Notes under the pieces: model-generated | Seen by the model: the letters and a program-made list of their open reading frames with translations, nothing else | Database searches by the model: none | Told to the model about the DNA's origin: nothing | In this document: positions 25,857 through 35,589 of the stretch, piece by piece | Layout of the letters: each line of letters opens with the position of its first letter | Position numbering within the stretch: position 1 is the first letter of the stretch | Made by a program: the position numbers and the translations under genes | NCBI RefSeq assembly: GCF_000374025.1 | Contig: NZ_KB893180.1 | Span: 1-64,000, forward strand | Length of the DNA stretch: 64,000 nucleotides | Direction: 5' to 3' | DNA from: Spirosoma panaciterrae DSM 21099 | Lineage (GTDB): Bacteria; Bacteroidota; Bacteroidia; Cytophagales; Spirosomataceae

Positions 25857-26761
25857 TGCGGCTCTTTTTTCTTCTTATCTGCGCTACTTTATCCACGTAT
25901 GCTCAGTCAACGCTCAAAAACGATACTCGTCTGGAGCGAAAACTTCAGTCGGCGCTCGCTGGTTTCCGGGGTAATGTAGGTGTGTACGTGTACCATATTC
26001 GCTCTGGCAAACGTGTCTCGATCAATGCTGACACCTTATTCCCCACAGCCAGTATGATCAAAATCCCGATTCAATGTGGGGTATTCGACAAAATTCATAA
26101 GGGTGAACTTAGCTATAATCAGGAACTGGTCTATAAGGACTCGCTCCATTATGATGACGGCATCGTGGGATCATTAAAAGATGGGGCCAGGATTACCCTT
26201 AGCAAGGTGGTTATGCTGATGGAAACAGTGAGCGATAACACAGGAAGCCTCTGGTGTCAGGCATTGGCTGGTGGCGGCTCTGCTATCAATACCTGGCTCG
26301 AAACCAACGGATTTCATCAGACGCGCGTCAACTCCCGAACACCTGGGCGAGAAGCCAACCGAACGCAGTATGGCTGGGGGCAAACCACTCCCCACGAAAT
26401 GGCAGAGTTGCTGGTCTATATTCGACAGGGTAAAGCTGTTAGCCCCGATGCCAGCGATGAAATGTACCGAAACCTAGGCCGTCAGTTTTGGGATGGCGAT
26501 GGCCTGTCACAGATTCCACCTGATGTAAAAGTAGCCACCAAGAACGGTGCCGTTAACCAGTCACGATCAGAAGTTGTACTGGTTCACGCACCCCACGGCG
26601 ATTATGTGTATTGCATCATGACCAAGAATCAGCAGGACCAGACCTGGGAGCGAACGAATGAAGGCTATGAACTCTTACGTACTGTGGGGGCCCTTATCTG
26701 GCACCACTTTGAACCCAAATCAACTTGGAAACCTGCCGAAGGTTACGAAAAATGGTGGTAA
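25856..26761 (+). CDS. Class A beta-lactamase-like serine hydrolase
   Basis: 301 residues with an N-terminal signal peptide. The serine penicillin-recognising fold shows S66-M-I-K69, S126-D-N128 and K229-N-G231 in the place of KTG. The omega-loop region (TRVNSRTPGREANRTQYG, about 156-172) lacks a clear Glu at the position of Glu166, the residue class A enzymes need to deacylate. It may therefore be a beta-lactamase-related hydrolase or peptidase rather than a resistance enzyme. It is translationally coupled to the acetyltransferase upstream (overlap at 25856). Confidence 0.87.
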   Translation: MRLFFLLICATLSTYAQSTLKNDTRLERKLQSALAGFRGNVGVYVYHIRSGKRVSINADTLFPTASMIKIPIQCGVFDKIHKGELSYNQELVYKDSLHYDDGIVGSLKDGARITLSKVVMLMETVSDNTGSLWCQALAGGGSAINTWLETNGFHQTRVNSRTPGREANRTQYGWGQTTPHEMAELLVYIRQGKAVSPDASDEMYRNLGRQFWDGDGLSQIPPDVKVATKNGAVNQSRSEVVLVHAPHGDYVYCIMTKNQQDQTWERTNEGYELLRTVGALIWHHFEPKSTWKPAEGYEKWW

Positions 26762-26835
26762 ATTGGTTATAAAAACAGGCAATCATTTGTAACGTAAAAT
26801 GCTTTAATATTTCCTTACAAAACCCGTTACTTGTT

Positions 26836-27417
26836 ATGACTGCCAGACAACCCATGCCGAAGTTGTATACTTTTGAAGAATACGTCGCTCTTGAGCAAAC
26901 TGAAGGAATTCGCTATGAATTCTGGGATGGAGAGATTGTTGCCATGGCAGGCACGACAAAGCGCCATAATACCATCGTTCAAAACATTGCTTTTTCTTTG
27001 CGTTCGTTTGCTCGAAACCAAGGTTGCCAAGTATACGCAGAAAATGTCCGGCAGAAGCTAAAAACCGGACAACGTTATGTTTATCCCGACATTATTTACA
27101 CCTGTGACCCTGTCGATCTGGAAAATGATATGGGGGTTTGGGTAAATTCTCCCTGCTTGCTGATTGAGGTTCTTTCAGATTCTACGCAAAGCAAAGATTT
27201 TTATAACAAACGTCCACACTACACTAAGTTACCGACATTACTGTATTATATCTTAGTTTCTCAAACGGATTATCGGGTAGAAGTATTTGAACGGAATATA
27301 GATTTCTGGAAATATCAGATCATTGAAGGAGTTGAAACAATCGTGGAGCTACCTCTTTTACAAATAAGCTTACCTCTAAATGCCATTTATGATGGCATCA
27401 TGTTTAACTCCCTATAA
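26836..27417 (+). CDS. Uma2 family (DUF820) endonuclease-like protein
   Basis: 193 residues. A PD-(D/E)xK-type fold is suggested by YTFEEYVALEQTEGIRYEFW, GEIVAMAG, the conserved YVYPDIIYTC (catalytic Asp region) and SPCLLIEVLSDST, followed by Lys. Uma2 proteins are abundant in Cyanobacteria and Cytophagales, often in many copies, and their natural role is unknown. The gene is slightly AT-richer than its neighbours and stands alone, converging on the ATP synthase genes, which fits a mobile, dispersed family. Confidence 0.9.
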   Translation: MTARQPMPKLYTFEEYVALEQTEGIRYEFWDGEIVAMAGTTKRHNTIVQNIAFSLRSFARNQGCQVYAENVRQKLKTGQRYVYPDIIYTCDPVDLENDMGVWVNSPCLLIEVLSDSTQSKDFYNKRPHYTKLPTLLYYILVSQTDYRVEVFERNIDFWKYQIIEGVETIVELPLLQISLPLNAIYDGIMFNSL

Positions 27418-27447
27418 ATCGATCGTTCCTTAGTTGTGTAAAACGAA

Positions 27448-27480
27448 AAAGCCGCCCGTCTGGATAAACGGAGCGGCTTT
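27448..27480. terminator. Bidirectional terminator
   Basis: AAAGCCGC-CCGT (27448-27459) pairs with ACGG-A-GCGGCTTT (27468-27480), a 12-bp stem with one bulged A. A-rich sequence lies on the left and GTCTTTG on the right. It ends both the Uma2 gene and the ATP synthase unit. Confidence 0.85.
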
Positions 27481-27498
27481 GTCTTTGGGTAAGTTAGA

Positions 27499-28038
27499 TT
27501 AATTCAAAAATTTCAGACGAAGATCATTCAACTGGCTACGAATCGATTCATCGATTTGCTGATCACCAACACGGAGTACATATCCTCCCACCAGTTTTGA
27601 ATCGATTTTCTCGTCCAATTCAACCAATTGACTTCCGGTTGTTTTCGTAACCATTGCCTTGAACTGCTTCCGCAACGCATCGGTCAGAGGTACGGTCGTA
27701 ATGACAGTGGCACGCTCAACCCCTTTAAGGCGGTCATATTGATTGATAAACTCTTCAGCGATGGCGTCCATGATCGGTTCCCGGTTCTTCTTGGCAATAA
27801 TCTGGAAAAACGACATCGTTACCGAATCTACATGACTGGCGAAAACTGCGTTTAGAATAGCACTTTTCTTCTCAGCCCGGACAATTGGGTTCTTCAACAT
27901 TAACAGAAGTGGCCGGCTGCCATCCAATGTTTTTTTGAAGAACTGCATATCTTTATACATAGTCTCGGTCAGGCCTTTTTCCTGCGCCAAATCCAATAGC
28001 GATTTAGCATACCGAGCAGCGACTGTTGCAATGGCCAT
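27499..28038 (-). CDS. atpH: ATP synthase F1 subunit delta
   Basis: 179 residues, the usual length of the OSCP/delta subunit that ties the F1 head to the peripheral stalk. Visible features are the N-terminal ATVAARYAKSLLDLAQEKG helix and the C-terminal VGGYVLRVGDQQIDESIRSQL, the signature region of the family. It starts seven bases after atpF. Unusually, atpA and atpG do not follow: a terminator and a convergent Uma2 gene do. Confidence 0.95.
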   Translation of the reverse strand: MAIATVAARYAKSLLDLAQEKGLTETMYKDMQFFKKTLDGSRPLLLMLKNPIVRAEKKSAILNAVFASHVDSVTMSFFQIIAKKNREPIMDAIAEEFINQYDRLKGVERATVITTVPLTDALRKQFKAMVTKTTGSQLVELDEKIDSKLVGGYVLRVGDQQIDESIRSQLNDLRLKFLN

Positions 28039-28045
28039 GATCGAA

Positions 28046-28540
28046 TTAGTTTAAGCTTGACGTTGCGACCAGGTCATTCACCAGCTTCTCCTGAGCTGAT
28101 TTATCGCTCAATTCTTTACGAAGTACTTTTTCAGCAATGTCGAGCGACAGCGTTACCACCTCTTTTTTCATTTGTGCAATCAGTGCCTGACGTTCGTTCT
28201 GCATTGTTTCGCGAGCCTGATCCAGAATCCGCTTACCTTCAGATTCGGCCTTATCACGCGATTCAGCAATCATTTTGTCAGCCGTTTCTTTAGCACCGCG
28301 CAGAATGGCCTCCCGTTCCGAACGAGCCTGTGCCAGCAACTTCTCATTGTCGGCTTTCATGGCAGCCATTTCCCGACGAGTTTTCTCGGCCAGGTCAAGC
28401 GCGGACTGGATGTTTTCTTCACGTTCTTTTAAACTTGCCAGAATAGGCTTCCATGCAAACGAGCGCAGGATAAAAAACAGGCCTCCAAAGGCAACGATCT
28501 GCCAGAATAACAGGCCAATATTAGGAGTAAGAAGTTCCAT
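28046..28540 (-). CDS. atpF: ATP synthase F0 subunit b
   Basis: 164 residues. One N-terminal membrane helix (NIGLLFWQIVAFGGLFFIL, about 7-25) is followed by a long charged alpha-helix with coiled-coil character (LAEKTRREMAAMKADNEKLL), forming the peripheral stalk that binds delta. ATG at 28540 is the family start; the open frame runs to a GTG at 28573, which would place a polar stretch before the helix. It is preceded by a 9-bp hairpin downstream of atpE. Confidence 0.95.
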   Translation of the reverse strand: MELLTPNIGLLFWQIVAFGGLFFILRSFAWKPILASLKEREENIQSALDLAEKTRREMAAMKADNEKLLAQARSEREAILRGAKETADKMIAESRDKAESEGKRILDQARETMQNERQALIAQMKKEVVTLSLDIAEKVLRKELSDKSAQEKLVNDLVATSSLN

Positions 28541-28564
28541 TGTTTGTTTTTGTTTCAAGTTAAA

Positions 28565-28601
28565 CCGGCACACTTAACGGCTAATCCGAAAGGTGTGCCG
28601 G
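28565..28601 (-). promoter_or_regulatory. Hairpin between atpE and atpF
   Basis: CCGGCACAC (28565-28573) pairs with GTGTGCCGG (28593-28601), a 9-bp stem in the 138-base gap after atpE. There is no U tract. It may stabilise the atpE end of the message, which must be translated many times more often than atpF, or attenuate transcription. This is inference. Confidence 0.4.
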
Positions 28602-28678
28602 AATAATGCACTACGCTATACCTAACGGGACGCAGAAGCCTAATGCTTCCACACGTACAGGCGTAGCGGTTTGTAGCC

Positions 28679-28945
<267 letters not shown>

Positions 28946-28977
28946 CTATTTATAAACTGTGAAACAAAAATTGCAAA

Positions 28978-30105
28978 TTAAGCGACGGGCTCAATGATGT
29001 GTTCTTCATCATAACCGATCCCATGATCCATGTCGTGGTTATCTTCAATAGCCGAACCGATATACATAGAGGTCAGCAGTGTGAAGATATACGCTTGCAG
29101 AAATGCCACCAGCAACTCAATCAGGTTCAGGAACAGTGTAAAGACAATCACTACCGGGCTGAGACCCCAGGCTGTACCAGCTCCACCTAGCTGATTGGCG
29201 ACAAAAATCAGCCCCAGCAAACTCAGGATAATTACGTGACCAGCCGTGATATTGGCAAACAACCGGATCATCAGCGAAACGGGCTTTACAAATAGCCCAA
29301 TAATTTCGATGGGAATGATTAGAGGCAGCAACCACCAGGGGACACCCGACGGCAATACAAGGTGCATCCAGTAATGTTTGTTACCACTGAGGTTCACCAC
29401 AAAAAAAGCGATTACAGCCAGTACCATCGTTACGGCAATATTCCCCGTTACGTTGGCCGAACCCGGTAACAAACCCAACAAGTTATTCGTCAGAATAAAG
29501 AAGAAAACCGTCAACAGGTACGGTAGATACTTAGCATACCCCGGACCAAGGTTTGGCTTGGCTACCTCATCACGAATAAACAGGATCAGAGGCTCAACAA
29601 ACCGTTGGATACCCGTAGGCTTACCACCCCGATTTTTAGCAAAACTGTTTTTCACCGCCCCCAGAATCAGGATGAGCAGAACAACACTCAGGAGCAACGA
29701 AGCCGCGTTCTTGGTAATCGAGAAATCCCATACTTTTACCGACTCATCGGCCTTGCCCGCCGTATCGACCCGGTGAACCTGACCTGATTTATGATCGATA
29801 TGGTAGCCATTGTGCGTTTTCCCTTCTTCAAAATCCTTTGAAGAAAAAACCTCCAGCCCCCGATCAGCCGTGTAGAGAATAACAGGCAAATGCAGTTTAA
29901 AACCATGGGCAAATTCCCAGCCGTGTTCGTCTTTAATATGGTGCATAATCATCTCACCCATATTGAAGCCTTCTTCGGTTTTGCCATGTTCGACAACCGT
30001 CGTTTCGCCTTCGTGATGTTCGTCGTCCTGCGCCAGCGCAGGAACTAACGAACTTAAAATCAGAGCACTAAGTAAAAATATTCGCTTAAAAAATGAAACA
30101 GACAT
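28978..30105 (-). CDS. atpB: ATP synthase F0 subunit a
   Basis: 375 residues. An N-terminal signal peptide (MSVSFFKRIFLLSALIL) and a periplasmic His/Glu-rich extension of about 100 residues precede the membrane core, a form usual in Bacteroidota. The core includes the essential Arg in LMIRLFANITAGH. It forms the proton half-channels against the c-ring. ATG at 30105 is used; the frame is open to 30234 but that stretch overlaps the preceding gene and is not signal-like. The acidic C-terminus (DDNHDMDHG-like) is unexceptional. Confidence 0.95.
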   Translation of the reverse strand: MSVSFFKRIFLLSALILSSLVPALAQDDEHHEGETTVVEHGKTEEGFNMGEMIMHHIKDEHGWEFAHGFKLHLPVILYTADRGLEVFSSKDFEEGKTHNGYHIDHKSGQVHRVDTAGKADESVKVWDFSITKNAASLLLSVVLLILILGAVKNSFAKNRGGKPTGIQRFVEPLILFIRDEVAKPNLGPGYAKYLPYLLTVFFFILTNNLLGLLPGSANVTGNIAVTMVLAVIAFFVVNLSGNKHYWMHLVLPSGVPWWLLPLIIPIEIIGLFVKPVSLMIRLFANITAGHVIILSLLGLIFVANQLGGAGTAWGLSPVVIVFTLFLNLIELLVAFLQAYIFTLLTSMYIGSAIEDNHDMDHGIGYDEEHIIEPVA

Positions 30106-30124
30106 ATGAGGAAAAACCACGTTT

Positions 30125-30487
30125 TCACGAATTGCGTCGCAAGTTACGACGAGACAGGATGATTTCAAAGCCGAGGTAACATAAATAAAGTACCAGAAAG
30201 GTAATGACAAACAGGTTTCGATCAGGTACGCCACGGTACAGCATTAGCCCGAAAAATACCATGCTCAACACGAGTCGCAGTACAGTAGCTACCAGCGGCA
30301 TCAAGGCAAATATCCGGTCAGTGCGGTGATAACCAAATGCATGCAACCGGCTTGTAATTACCGACACGCTCAAAAAGAAGGCGATCAATATACGCCACTC
30401 CTTGGTGATCCAGGGCAGATGCCAATAACGCTCACCTACGAAGAATCCAATTCCCAGTACTAAACTTAACAATACATAGGGGCGCAT
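30125..30487 (-). CDS. Four-helix membrane protein of the atp operon
   Basis: 120 residues with four membrane helices (about 4-18, 30-46, 62-82 and 89-110) and a basic tail SRRNLRRNS. Position between atpZ and atpB is where many bacteria keep AtpI, a factor linked to c-ring assembly or Mg transport. The sequence itself is too divergent for me to call AtpI. Three bases separate it from atpZ and about 20 from atpB, so it is cotranscribed. Confidence 0.75.
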   Translation of the reverse strand: MRPYVLLSLVLGIGFFVGERYWHLPWITKEWRILIAFFLSVSVITSRLHAFGYHRTDRIFALMPLVATVLRLVLSMVFFGLMLYRGVPDRNLFVITFLVLYLCYLGFEIILSRRNLRRNS

Positions 30488-30490
30488 AAA

Positions 30491-30787
30491 TCAGGATTGT
30501 TTGGGGAGGCCCCGAATAAGTAGATAAATAGATCCGGCAATGCTAACCAACGCCAGCACTAATGTCCAGACCGGGGTATGATTGCCCTGCCGTTCGTCGA
30601 GCCATGAACCCAGCCATACACCTGCCCCAATCGTTACGAGCATCTGCAGACCCAGGCCACTGTACTGTAAAAATGATGTCGTTTTCTCCGTAGCTTTTTT
30701 CAACGGGTCATTCTCCCGAATCGGCTTTTGGGGGGTGTTTGGGTCGAGGTGCTCAGGGGTGTTTTCCATAGGAATCGGGGTAGGCAT
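30491..30787 (-). CDS. atpZ: AtpZ/AtpI family protein
   Basis: About 98 residues: a Pro-rich cytoplasmic start, then two membrane helices with LQYSGLGLQMLVTIGAGVWLG and GNHTPVWTLVLALVSIAGSIYL, the ATPase_gene1 (AtpZ) pattern. It opens the ATP synthase operon and is thought to help F0 assembly or magnesium supply. ATG at 30787 is chosen; a GTG at 30799 and an ATG at 30769 are alternatives. The divergent PorW/SprE-like gene starts 98 bases away. Confidence 0.85.
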   Translation of the reverse strand: MPTPIPMENTPEHLDPNTPQKPIRENDPLKKATEKTTSFLQYSGLGLQMLVTIGAGVWLGSWLDERQGNHTPVWTLVLALVSIAGSIYLLIRGLPKQS

Positions 30788-30885
30788 GCTATTTGCCACA
30801 CAAAATTCGTTAATTTGGCCTAACGTTCCATATCGCCAAACTGGCCTGGAGCGTTTTAATACGAGTAACCACGTGTTATTACCGA

Positions 30886-33138
30886 ATGTCCCGCTGTTTT
30901 TATAGTCGTCTCTTCCTATTTCTTGCGGTCATGGCTTTACTGACCGGCGGGCTGGTTTCCTGTTCGCAATACAGTACAAAAGCTATTCCTAAGGGCTACC
31001 ACAACCTTACGGCCCATTATAATGCCTATGTGATCGCCCGCGACGAAATCGATCAGGCTGAGCAGTTCCTGTTCAAAAAACGCCAGGAAAATTATAACCA
31101 GTTGTTACCCATCTTGTTGCCTGTCGACTCGATGCTCATCCAGCCGGTAAAACCTCAGTTGGATGATGCCATCAAGAAAGCCTCGCTGATTCCTGAACGA
31201 CACCAGAACAGTAAATGGCTCGATAATGCCTATATTCTTATTGGCCGGGCCCGTTTGCTAAAACAGGACTTGCCCAATGCCATTGAAGTGTTCAAGTACG
31301 TAAATACAAAAGGAACCAACGAAGACGATAAACATACGGCACTGGTAGGCTTAATGAGAGCCTATGTCGAAGCCAGCGATTACATTAATGCGCTAAATGT
31401 AGCGGAATACCTCCGACAGCAACCACTCAACAAAACGAACACGCGAGATTTTTACCTGACCAAAGCGTATCTGCACGAACGACAGGGTGAATATCCTACT
31501 GCAGCCGGAATTCTGGAAGCCACATTTCCGGTATTGAAAAAAGGCGAATCAACAGCACGACTCCATCTGATAGCTGGTCAGCTTTACGATTTAAGTGGCC
31601 AACCGACTAAGGCCGTTGAGCAATATCGGCAGGTACTCCGGTCGCGCCCCTCTTACGATCAGTCGTTCTATGCCAATTTATATGCCATCCAAAGCAACGG
31701 CCTGACGGGTGATCAAAAGCGGGTGGCCCAATCGGCCGAAACATTTGACCGGCTCTTGAAAGACCGGAAAAACGACGACCTGAAAGATAAAATCTATTTC
31801 ACAATGGGCTTGCTCGAAGCTCGTCGGGGCAATACAGACAAAGCCATCAAGTTATATAGCCAGTCGATTCAGGTGGCTGGTTCCGCGAATACACAGGTTC
31901 CTTATACCTATCTGGAAATTGGTAAGCTGTACTTTGACAAAAAGGCGGATTACGTCCACGCCAAAGCGTATTACGATAGCGCCCTGGCTTTAATGCCCAA
32001 GCAGTCGGCCGATTATACAGCTTTACTGAACCGCAAAAAGACCCTGGATGAGTTCGTTCTGTACAAGACAACCATAAAAACAGACGATAGCCTACTGCAT
32101 CTGGCTCAGTTGGACCCAACCAGTTTAGACAAACTGCTGGACAAAGCCATCGACCAGCGTGAAAGAGAAGATAAAGCTCAGGCAGCATTGGCTCAGCAAA
32201 TTATTGATAAAGCTACAAACGGGAATATCAGCGCTGTACCGGGAGCTACCAACTCCAATTTACAACCTACAGAACGCTGGGCTTTATACAATCCGGTGGC
32301 TTTAAGCCAGGGGCGGCAGGAGTTCTCGGTTCGCTGGGGTAATCGCCCACTCGAAGACAACTGGCGTCGTAGTAATAAAGAAGCTTCTATTGCGCTTCCA
32401 GGTGCTAATAGCCCCGTTGTAGGTGCCTCGCCCGCTAACTCAGTCAATCCGAATGCGCCTTTGGCTCAATCTGAAGCGGCCCAGACAGCAGTGGGTACAG
32501 CCGGGATAGCGTCGAGCCGAAAAGCGCAAAAAGAGGCTATGACCGCAAAGATCCCTTTCAGCAAAGAAGCCCAAATTGCCGCCAATCAACGGATAGAAAC
32601 GGCCTTATATAAACTCGGAAAGTTATATAAGCTTCAATTCAACCAGCCTGCCGATGCCATTTCTACCTTCGAACAGTTGCTGACTCGCTATCCAAACACG
32701 CTTCAGAAACCGGAGGTCTATTATTTATTGTACCTTAGCAATGAACAACTTGGCAAAGCGTCGAACTGGAAAGATAAACTGTTGGCAGAGTTTCCGAATA
32801 CGTCCTACGCCCGACTGACCGGACGCGCTGCTGCACAGACCAGCGATTCGGAAGCACAAGCCTTGAAAACATACACCGCCATCTATGAACTCTATCAAGC
32901 TAACAATATGACCGAAGCGCTGGCACGGGCCGACGCGTCGATGAGTAGCTTGGCCGGAACTCAACTGGAAGATAAGCTGGCGTTGCTACGGGTCATGTTG
33001 ATTGGAAAGCAGCAAAGTGTAGAAGCTTATCAACGAGCACTGGCCGAGTTTGTACGCGATTATCCGGCTAGTCAATTGCTCCCGCGTGTCAAAGAAATGC
33101 AGGCGGCTGCCGAAAAAATAACGGCAAAACGGAAATAA
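30886..33138 (+). CDS. sprE: PorW/SprE-type TPR lipoprotein of the type IX secretion system
   Basis: 750 residues. A lipoprotein signal (LTGGLVSCSQYS, Cys about 26) is followed by GYHNLTAHYNAYVIARDEID, a hallmark of the PorW/SprE family, and many tetratricopeptide repeats (for example AIEVFKYVNTKG, AVEQYRQVLRSRPSY and AISTFEQLLTRYPN). In Flavobacterium SprE is needed for secretion through T9SS and for gliding; PorW is its Porphyromonas counterpart. A low-complexity Ser/Ala/Asn linker (about 440-555) splits the repeats. Co-localisation with the gldKLMN cluster 4 kb away supports the call. PBP1A follows by 89 bases. Confidence 0.85.
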   Translation: MSRCFYSRLFLFLAVMALLTGGLVSCSQYSTKAIPKGYHNLTAHYNAYVIARDEIDQAEQFLFKKRQENYNQLLPILLPVDSMLIQPVKPQLDDAIKKASLIPERHQNSKWLDNAYILIGRARLLKQDLPNAIEVFKYVNTKGTNEDDKHTALVGLMRAYVEASDYINALNVAEYLRQQPLNKTNTRDFYLTKAYLHERQGEYPTAAGILEATFPVLKKGESTARLHLIAGQLYDLSGQPTKAVEQYRQVLRSRPSYDQSFYANLYAIQSNGLTGDQKRVAQSAETFDRLLKDRKNDDLKDKIYFTMGLLEARRGNTDKAIKLYSQSIQVAGSANTQVPYTYLEIGKLYFDKKADYVHAKAYYDSALALMPKQSADYTALLNRKKTLDEFVLYKTTIKTDDSLLHLAQLDPTSLDKLLDKAIDQREREDKAQAALAQQIIDKATNGNISAVPGATNSNLQPTERWALYNPVALSQGRQEFSVRWGNRPLEDNWRRSNKEASIALPGANSPVVGASPANSVNPNAPLAQSEAAQTAVGTAGIASSRKAQKEAMTAKIPFSKEAQIAANQRIETALYKLGKLYKLQFNQPADAISTFEQLLTRYPNTLQKPEVYYLLYLSNEQLGKASNWKDKLLAEFPNTSYARLTGRAAAQTSDSEAQALKTYTAIYELYQANNMTEALARADASMSSLAGTQLEDKLALLRVMLIGKQQSVEAYQRALAEFVRDYPASQLLPRVKEMQAAAEKITAKRK

Positions 33139-33227
33139 AATTGACTTACAGTAGTCGGTTTATCAGAGGCTGACGTTTCAATTATCGTTTACGTTGGGCC
33201 CCGGTAAGCCGTAAACCCATATCACTA

Positions 33228-35585
33228 ATGATCGAATTCACCTCCGGACCGTACCGGAAAATTATCCGAAATCTCTGGCGATTTACTCTGATTGGCGTAG
33301 CCCTGCTGATCTTTTATGTAATTGCAGTCAGCTACAACTTCCTGTGGCTTTTCGGAGGAATGCCAAGCCTGAAAGCACTCGAAAACCCGAAAAGTGAGGA
33401 AGCCTCGGAAGTATATACCTACGACCGCAAGCTATTAGGTAAATACTACGTCGAAAATCGGACCCCTATCGAGATTTCGCAGGTATCCCCCAACGTTACG
33501 TCAGCTCTGCTGGCCACTGAAGATGCCCGTTTCATAAAACACTCGGGCATTGACCCACGCTCACTATTCCGGGCGGTCGGTGGTTTTCTTACCTTCCGGG
33601 ATGCGTCAAGCTCAGGAGGGGGCAGTACGCTTACGCAACAAACGGCTAAAAACCTATTCGATACCCGTCAGGAAGAGTTACGGGGTATTCTGGGCAATAT
33701 TCCCATTATTGGTTTAATCATCGCCAAAACAAAGGAATGGATACTGGCTGTGCGGCTGGAGCGAAATTATACCAAACAGGAGGTCATGATGATGTACCTC
33801 AACACCGTATCGTTTGGCAATAACACGTATGGTATCAAAACAGCGGCCAAAACCTACTTTAGCAAAGAACCCTGGAATCTGAATGTCGAAGAAGCGGCCA
33901 TGCTGGTGGGGATGCTCAAAAACCCGACTCTTTACAACCCGCGGATGTTTGAAGAACGCACCCGCGAACGCCGTAACGTCGTGCTGGGCCAGATGAAGAA
34001 GTACGGATTCCTTAATGATGAGCAACTATTTACCTATAAACGGAAACCCCTCAAGCTTGATTTCAGCGTCGAGAATCAGAACACAGGCATGGCCGCTTAC
34101 TTCCGTTCGGTTATAAAAGACGATTTGAAGAAATGGATACGAGAGTATAATGAAGAGAATCCGGGCGCTGAACTGGACTTATATACAAGTGGCTTAAAAA
34201 TCTACACCACCATCGACTCCCGGATGCAGACGTATGCTGAAGAAGCAGTCATGACCAACATGCGCGATCAGCAAAAGAAATTTTACGAACACTGGCGTGG
34301 GCGAAATCCCTGGGTACAAAAAGATCCCAGATCAAAAAAATACGTTGAAATGCCCAAATTCATTGAGGGTGTGGCGCGCAGAACCATTCGTTTCAAACAG
34401 CTTAAAGCCGCTTACGGCGACGACGAAAAAGCGATTTGGCAGGAAATGCGTAAACCCATCAAGATGAAAGTATTTGTATATGGGGGTGGCCGAAACGAAA
34501 AAGACACCACGATGAGTCCGCTCGATTCGATTCGGTATTACAAACGTTTGCTGAATACAGGCTTTATGTCGATGGACCCGCGCAATGGTCATGTCAAAGC
34601 ATGGGTGGGTGGTATTAATTTCAAATACATGAAGTTCGACCACGTTCGTCAGGGGCGTCGGCAACCGGGGTCTACCTTCAAACCTTTTGTCTACCTGACC
34701 GCTATGGACCAGGGGTTCGTGACGCCATGTAGCCACCTGACTGACCAGCCCACCACGTTTGCGCATGGCGAAGACAATAACGGCGGTCCCGCGTGGACGC
34801 CCAAAAACTCAACCGGGCGTTATAGTTACCAAAGTCTATCATTGCGGGAAGCTTTGGGTCAATCGATCAACACGGTTAGTGCCCAGTTGATCAAAAAAAC
34901 CCGGGCTGAAGAAGTTATCAAGTATGCTCATGAAATGGGGATCGAAAGCAAAGATTTGCCCGAGAACCCCACCCTTTGTCTGGGTACGGGTGATGTGTCT
35001 GTTTACGAGATGGTCTCGGCTTACTGTGCTTTTGCCAATGGCGGCATGCGCGTACGGCCCATGATCCTTACCATGATTACGGATAAGAATGGGAACGTAT
35101 TAAAAAATTTCTCGGTCGATGCCAAGCAGGTGATTAGTGCCAACCGTGCTTATGAAATGCTGTACCTGATGCGGGGAGCCGTTGAAGAGCCCAATGGCAC
35201 TGCCCAACGGTTGCGAACTCAGTATAAGCTGCTGGAAGGCGGCAATGAGATAGCCGCCAAAACCGGAACAACTTCCAATTATTCAGACGGTTGGTTTATG
35301 GGTATGACTCAACATCTGGTATCGGGCTTGTGGGTTGGTGGCGACGACCGTTCCATCCACTTCCGGGATATTTCGCTGGGCCAGGGCGGGCGATTGGCAA
35401 TGCCTGCCTGGGGAATGTATATGCAAAAAATTTATAAGGACGCGACCCTGACCCAATACCGCCCGGAGCCATTCCGTAAACCGAACAACTTTAAAATTGA
35501 CTGCGGAGGTTATCATATTGATTCCTCTCAGCGGTACATTCCACCGAAGGTTGTGCCAGAGGATGAAGACGAGATTTTGCAATGA
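33228..35585 (+). CDS. Bifunctional penicillin-binding protein 1A
   Basis: 785 residues. An N-terminal membrane helix (about 18-40) precedes a GT51 transglycosylase domain with catalytic Glu98 (LATEDARFIKHSG) and GGSTLTQQTAKNLF. The transpeptidase domain has S482-T-F-K485, S546-I-N and K678-T-G680. It polymerises and cross-links peptidoglycan at the inner membrane. It may be cotranscribed with the SprE/PorW-like gene upstream. A 39-bp inverted repeat begins five bases after its stop codon. Confidence 0.95.
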   Translation: MIEFTSGPYRKIIRNLWRFTLIGVALLIFYVIAVSYNFLWLFGGMPSLKALENPKSEEASEVYTYDRKLLGKYYVENRTPIEISQVSPNVTSALLATEDARFIKHSGIDPRSLFRAVGGFLTFRDASSSGGGSTLTQQTAKNLFDTRQEELRGILGNIPIIGLIIAKTKEWILAVRLERNYTKQEVMMMYLNTVSFGNNTYGIKTAAKTYFSKEPWNLNVEEAAMLVGMLKNPTLYNPRMFEERTRERRNVVLGQMKKYGFLNDEQLFTYKRKPLKLDFSVENQNTGMAAYFRSVIKDDLKKWIREYNEENPGAELDLYTSGLKIYTTIDSRMQTYAEEAVMTNMRDQQKKFYEHWRGRNPWVQKDPRSKKYVEMPKFIEGVARRTIRFKQLKAAYGDDEKAIWQEMRKPIKMKVFVYGGGRNEKDTTMSPLDSIRYYKRLLNTGFMSMDPRNGHVKAWVGGINFKYMKFDHVRQGRRQPGSTFKPFVYLTAMDQGFVTPCSHLTDQPTTFAHGEDNNGGPAWTPKNSTGRYSYQSLSLREALGQSINTVSAQLIKKTRAEEVIKYAHEMGIESKDLPENPTLCLGTGDVSVYEMVSAYCAFANGGMRVRPMILTMITDKNGNVLKNFSVDAKQVISANRAYEMLYLMRGAVEEPNGTAQRLRTQYKLLEGGNEIAAKTGTTSNYSDGWFMGMTQHLVSGLWVGGDDRSIHFRDISLGQGGRLAMPAWGMYMQKIYKDATLTQYRPEPFRKPNNFKIDCGGYHIDSSQRYIPPKVVPEDEDEILQ

Positions 35586-35589
35586 TAAA

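Noticed and set aside
25856..26761. Annotating this gene as a resistance beta-lactamase
   Set aside because: The Glu166 position is not evident and KTG is replaced by KNG, so only a family-level call is justified.
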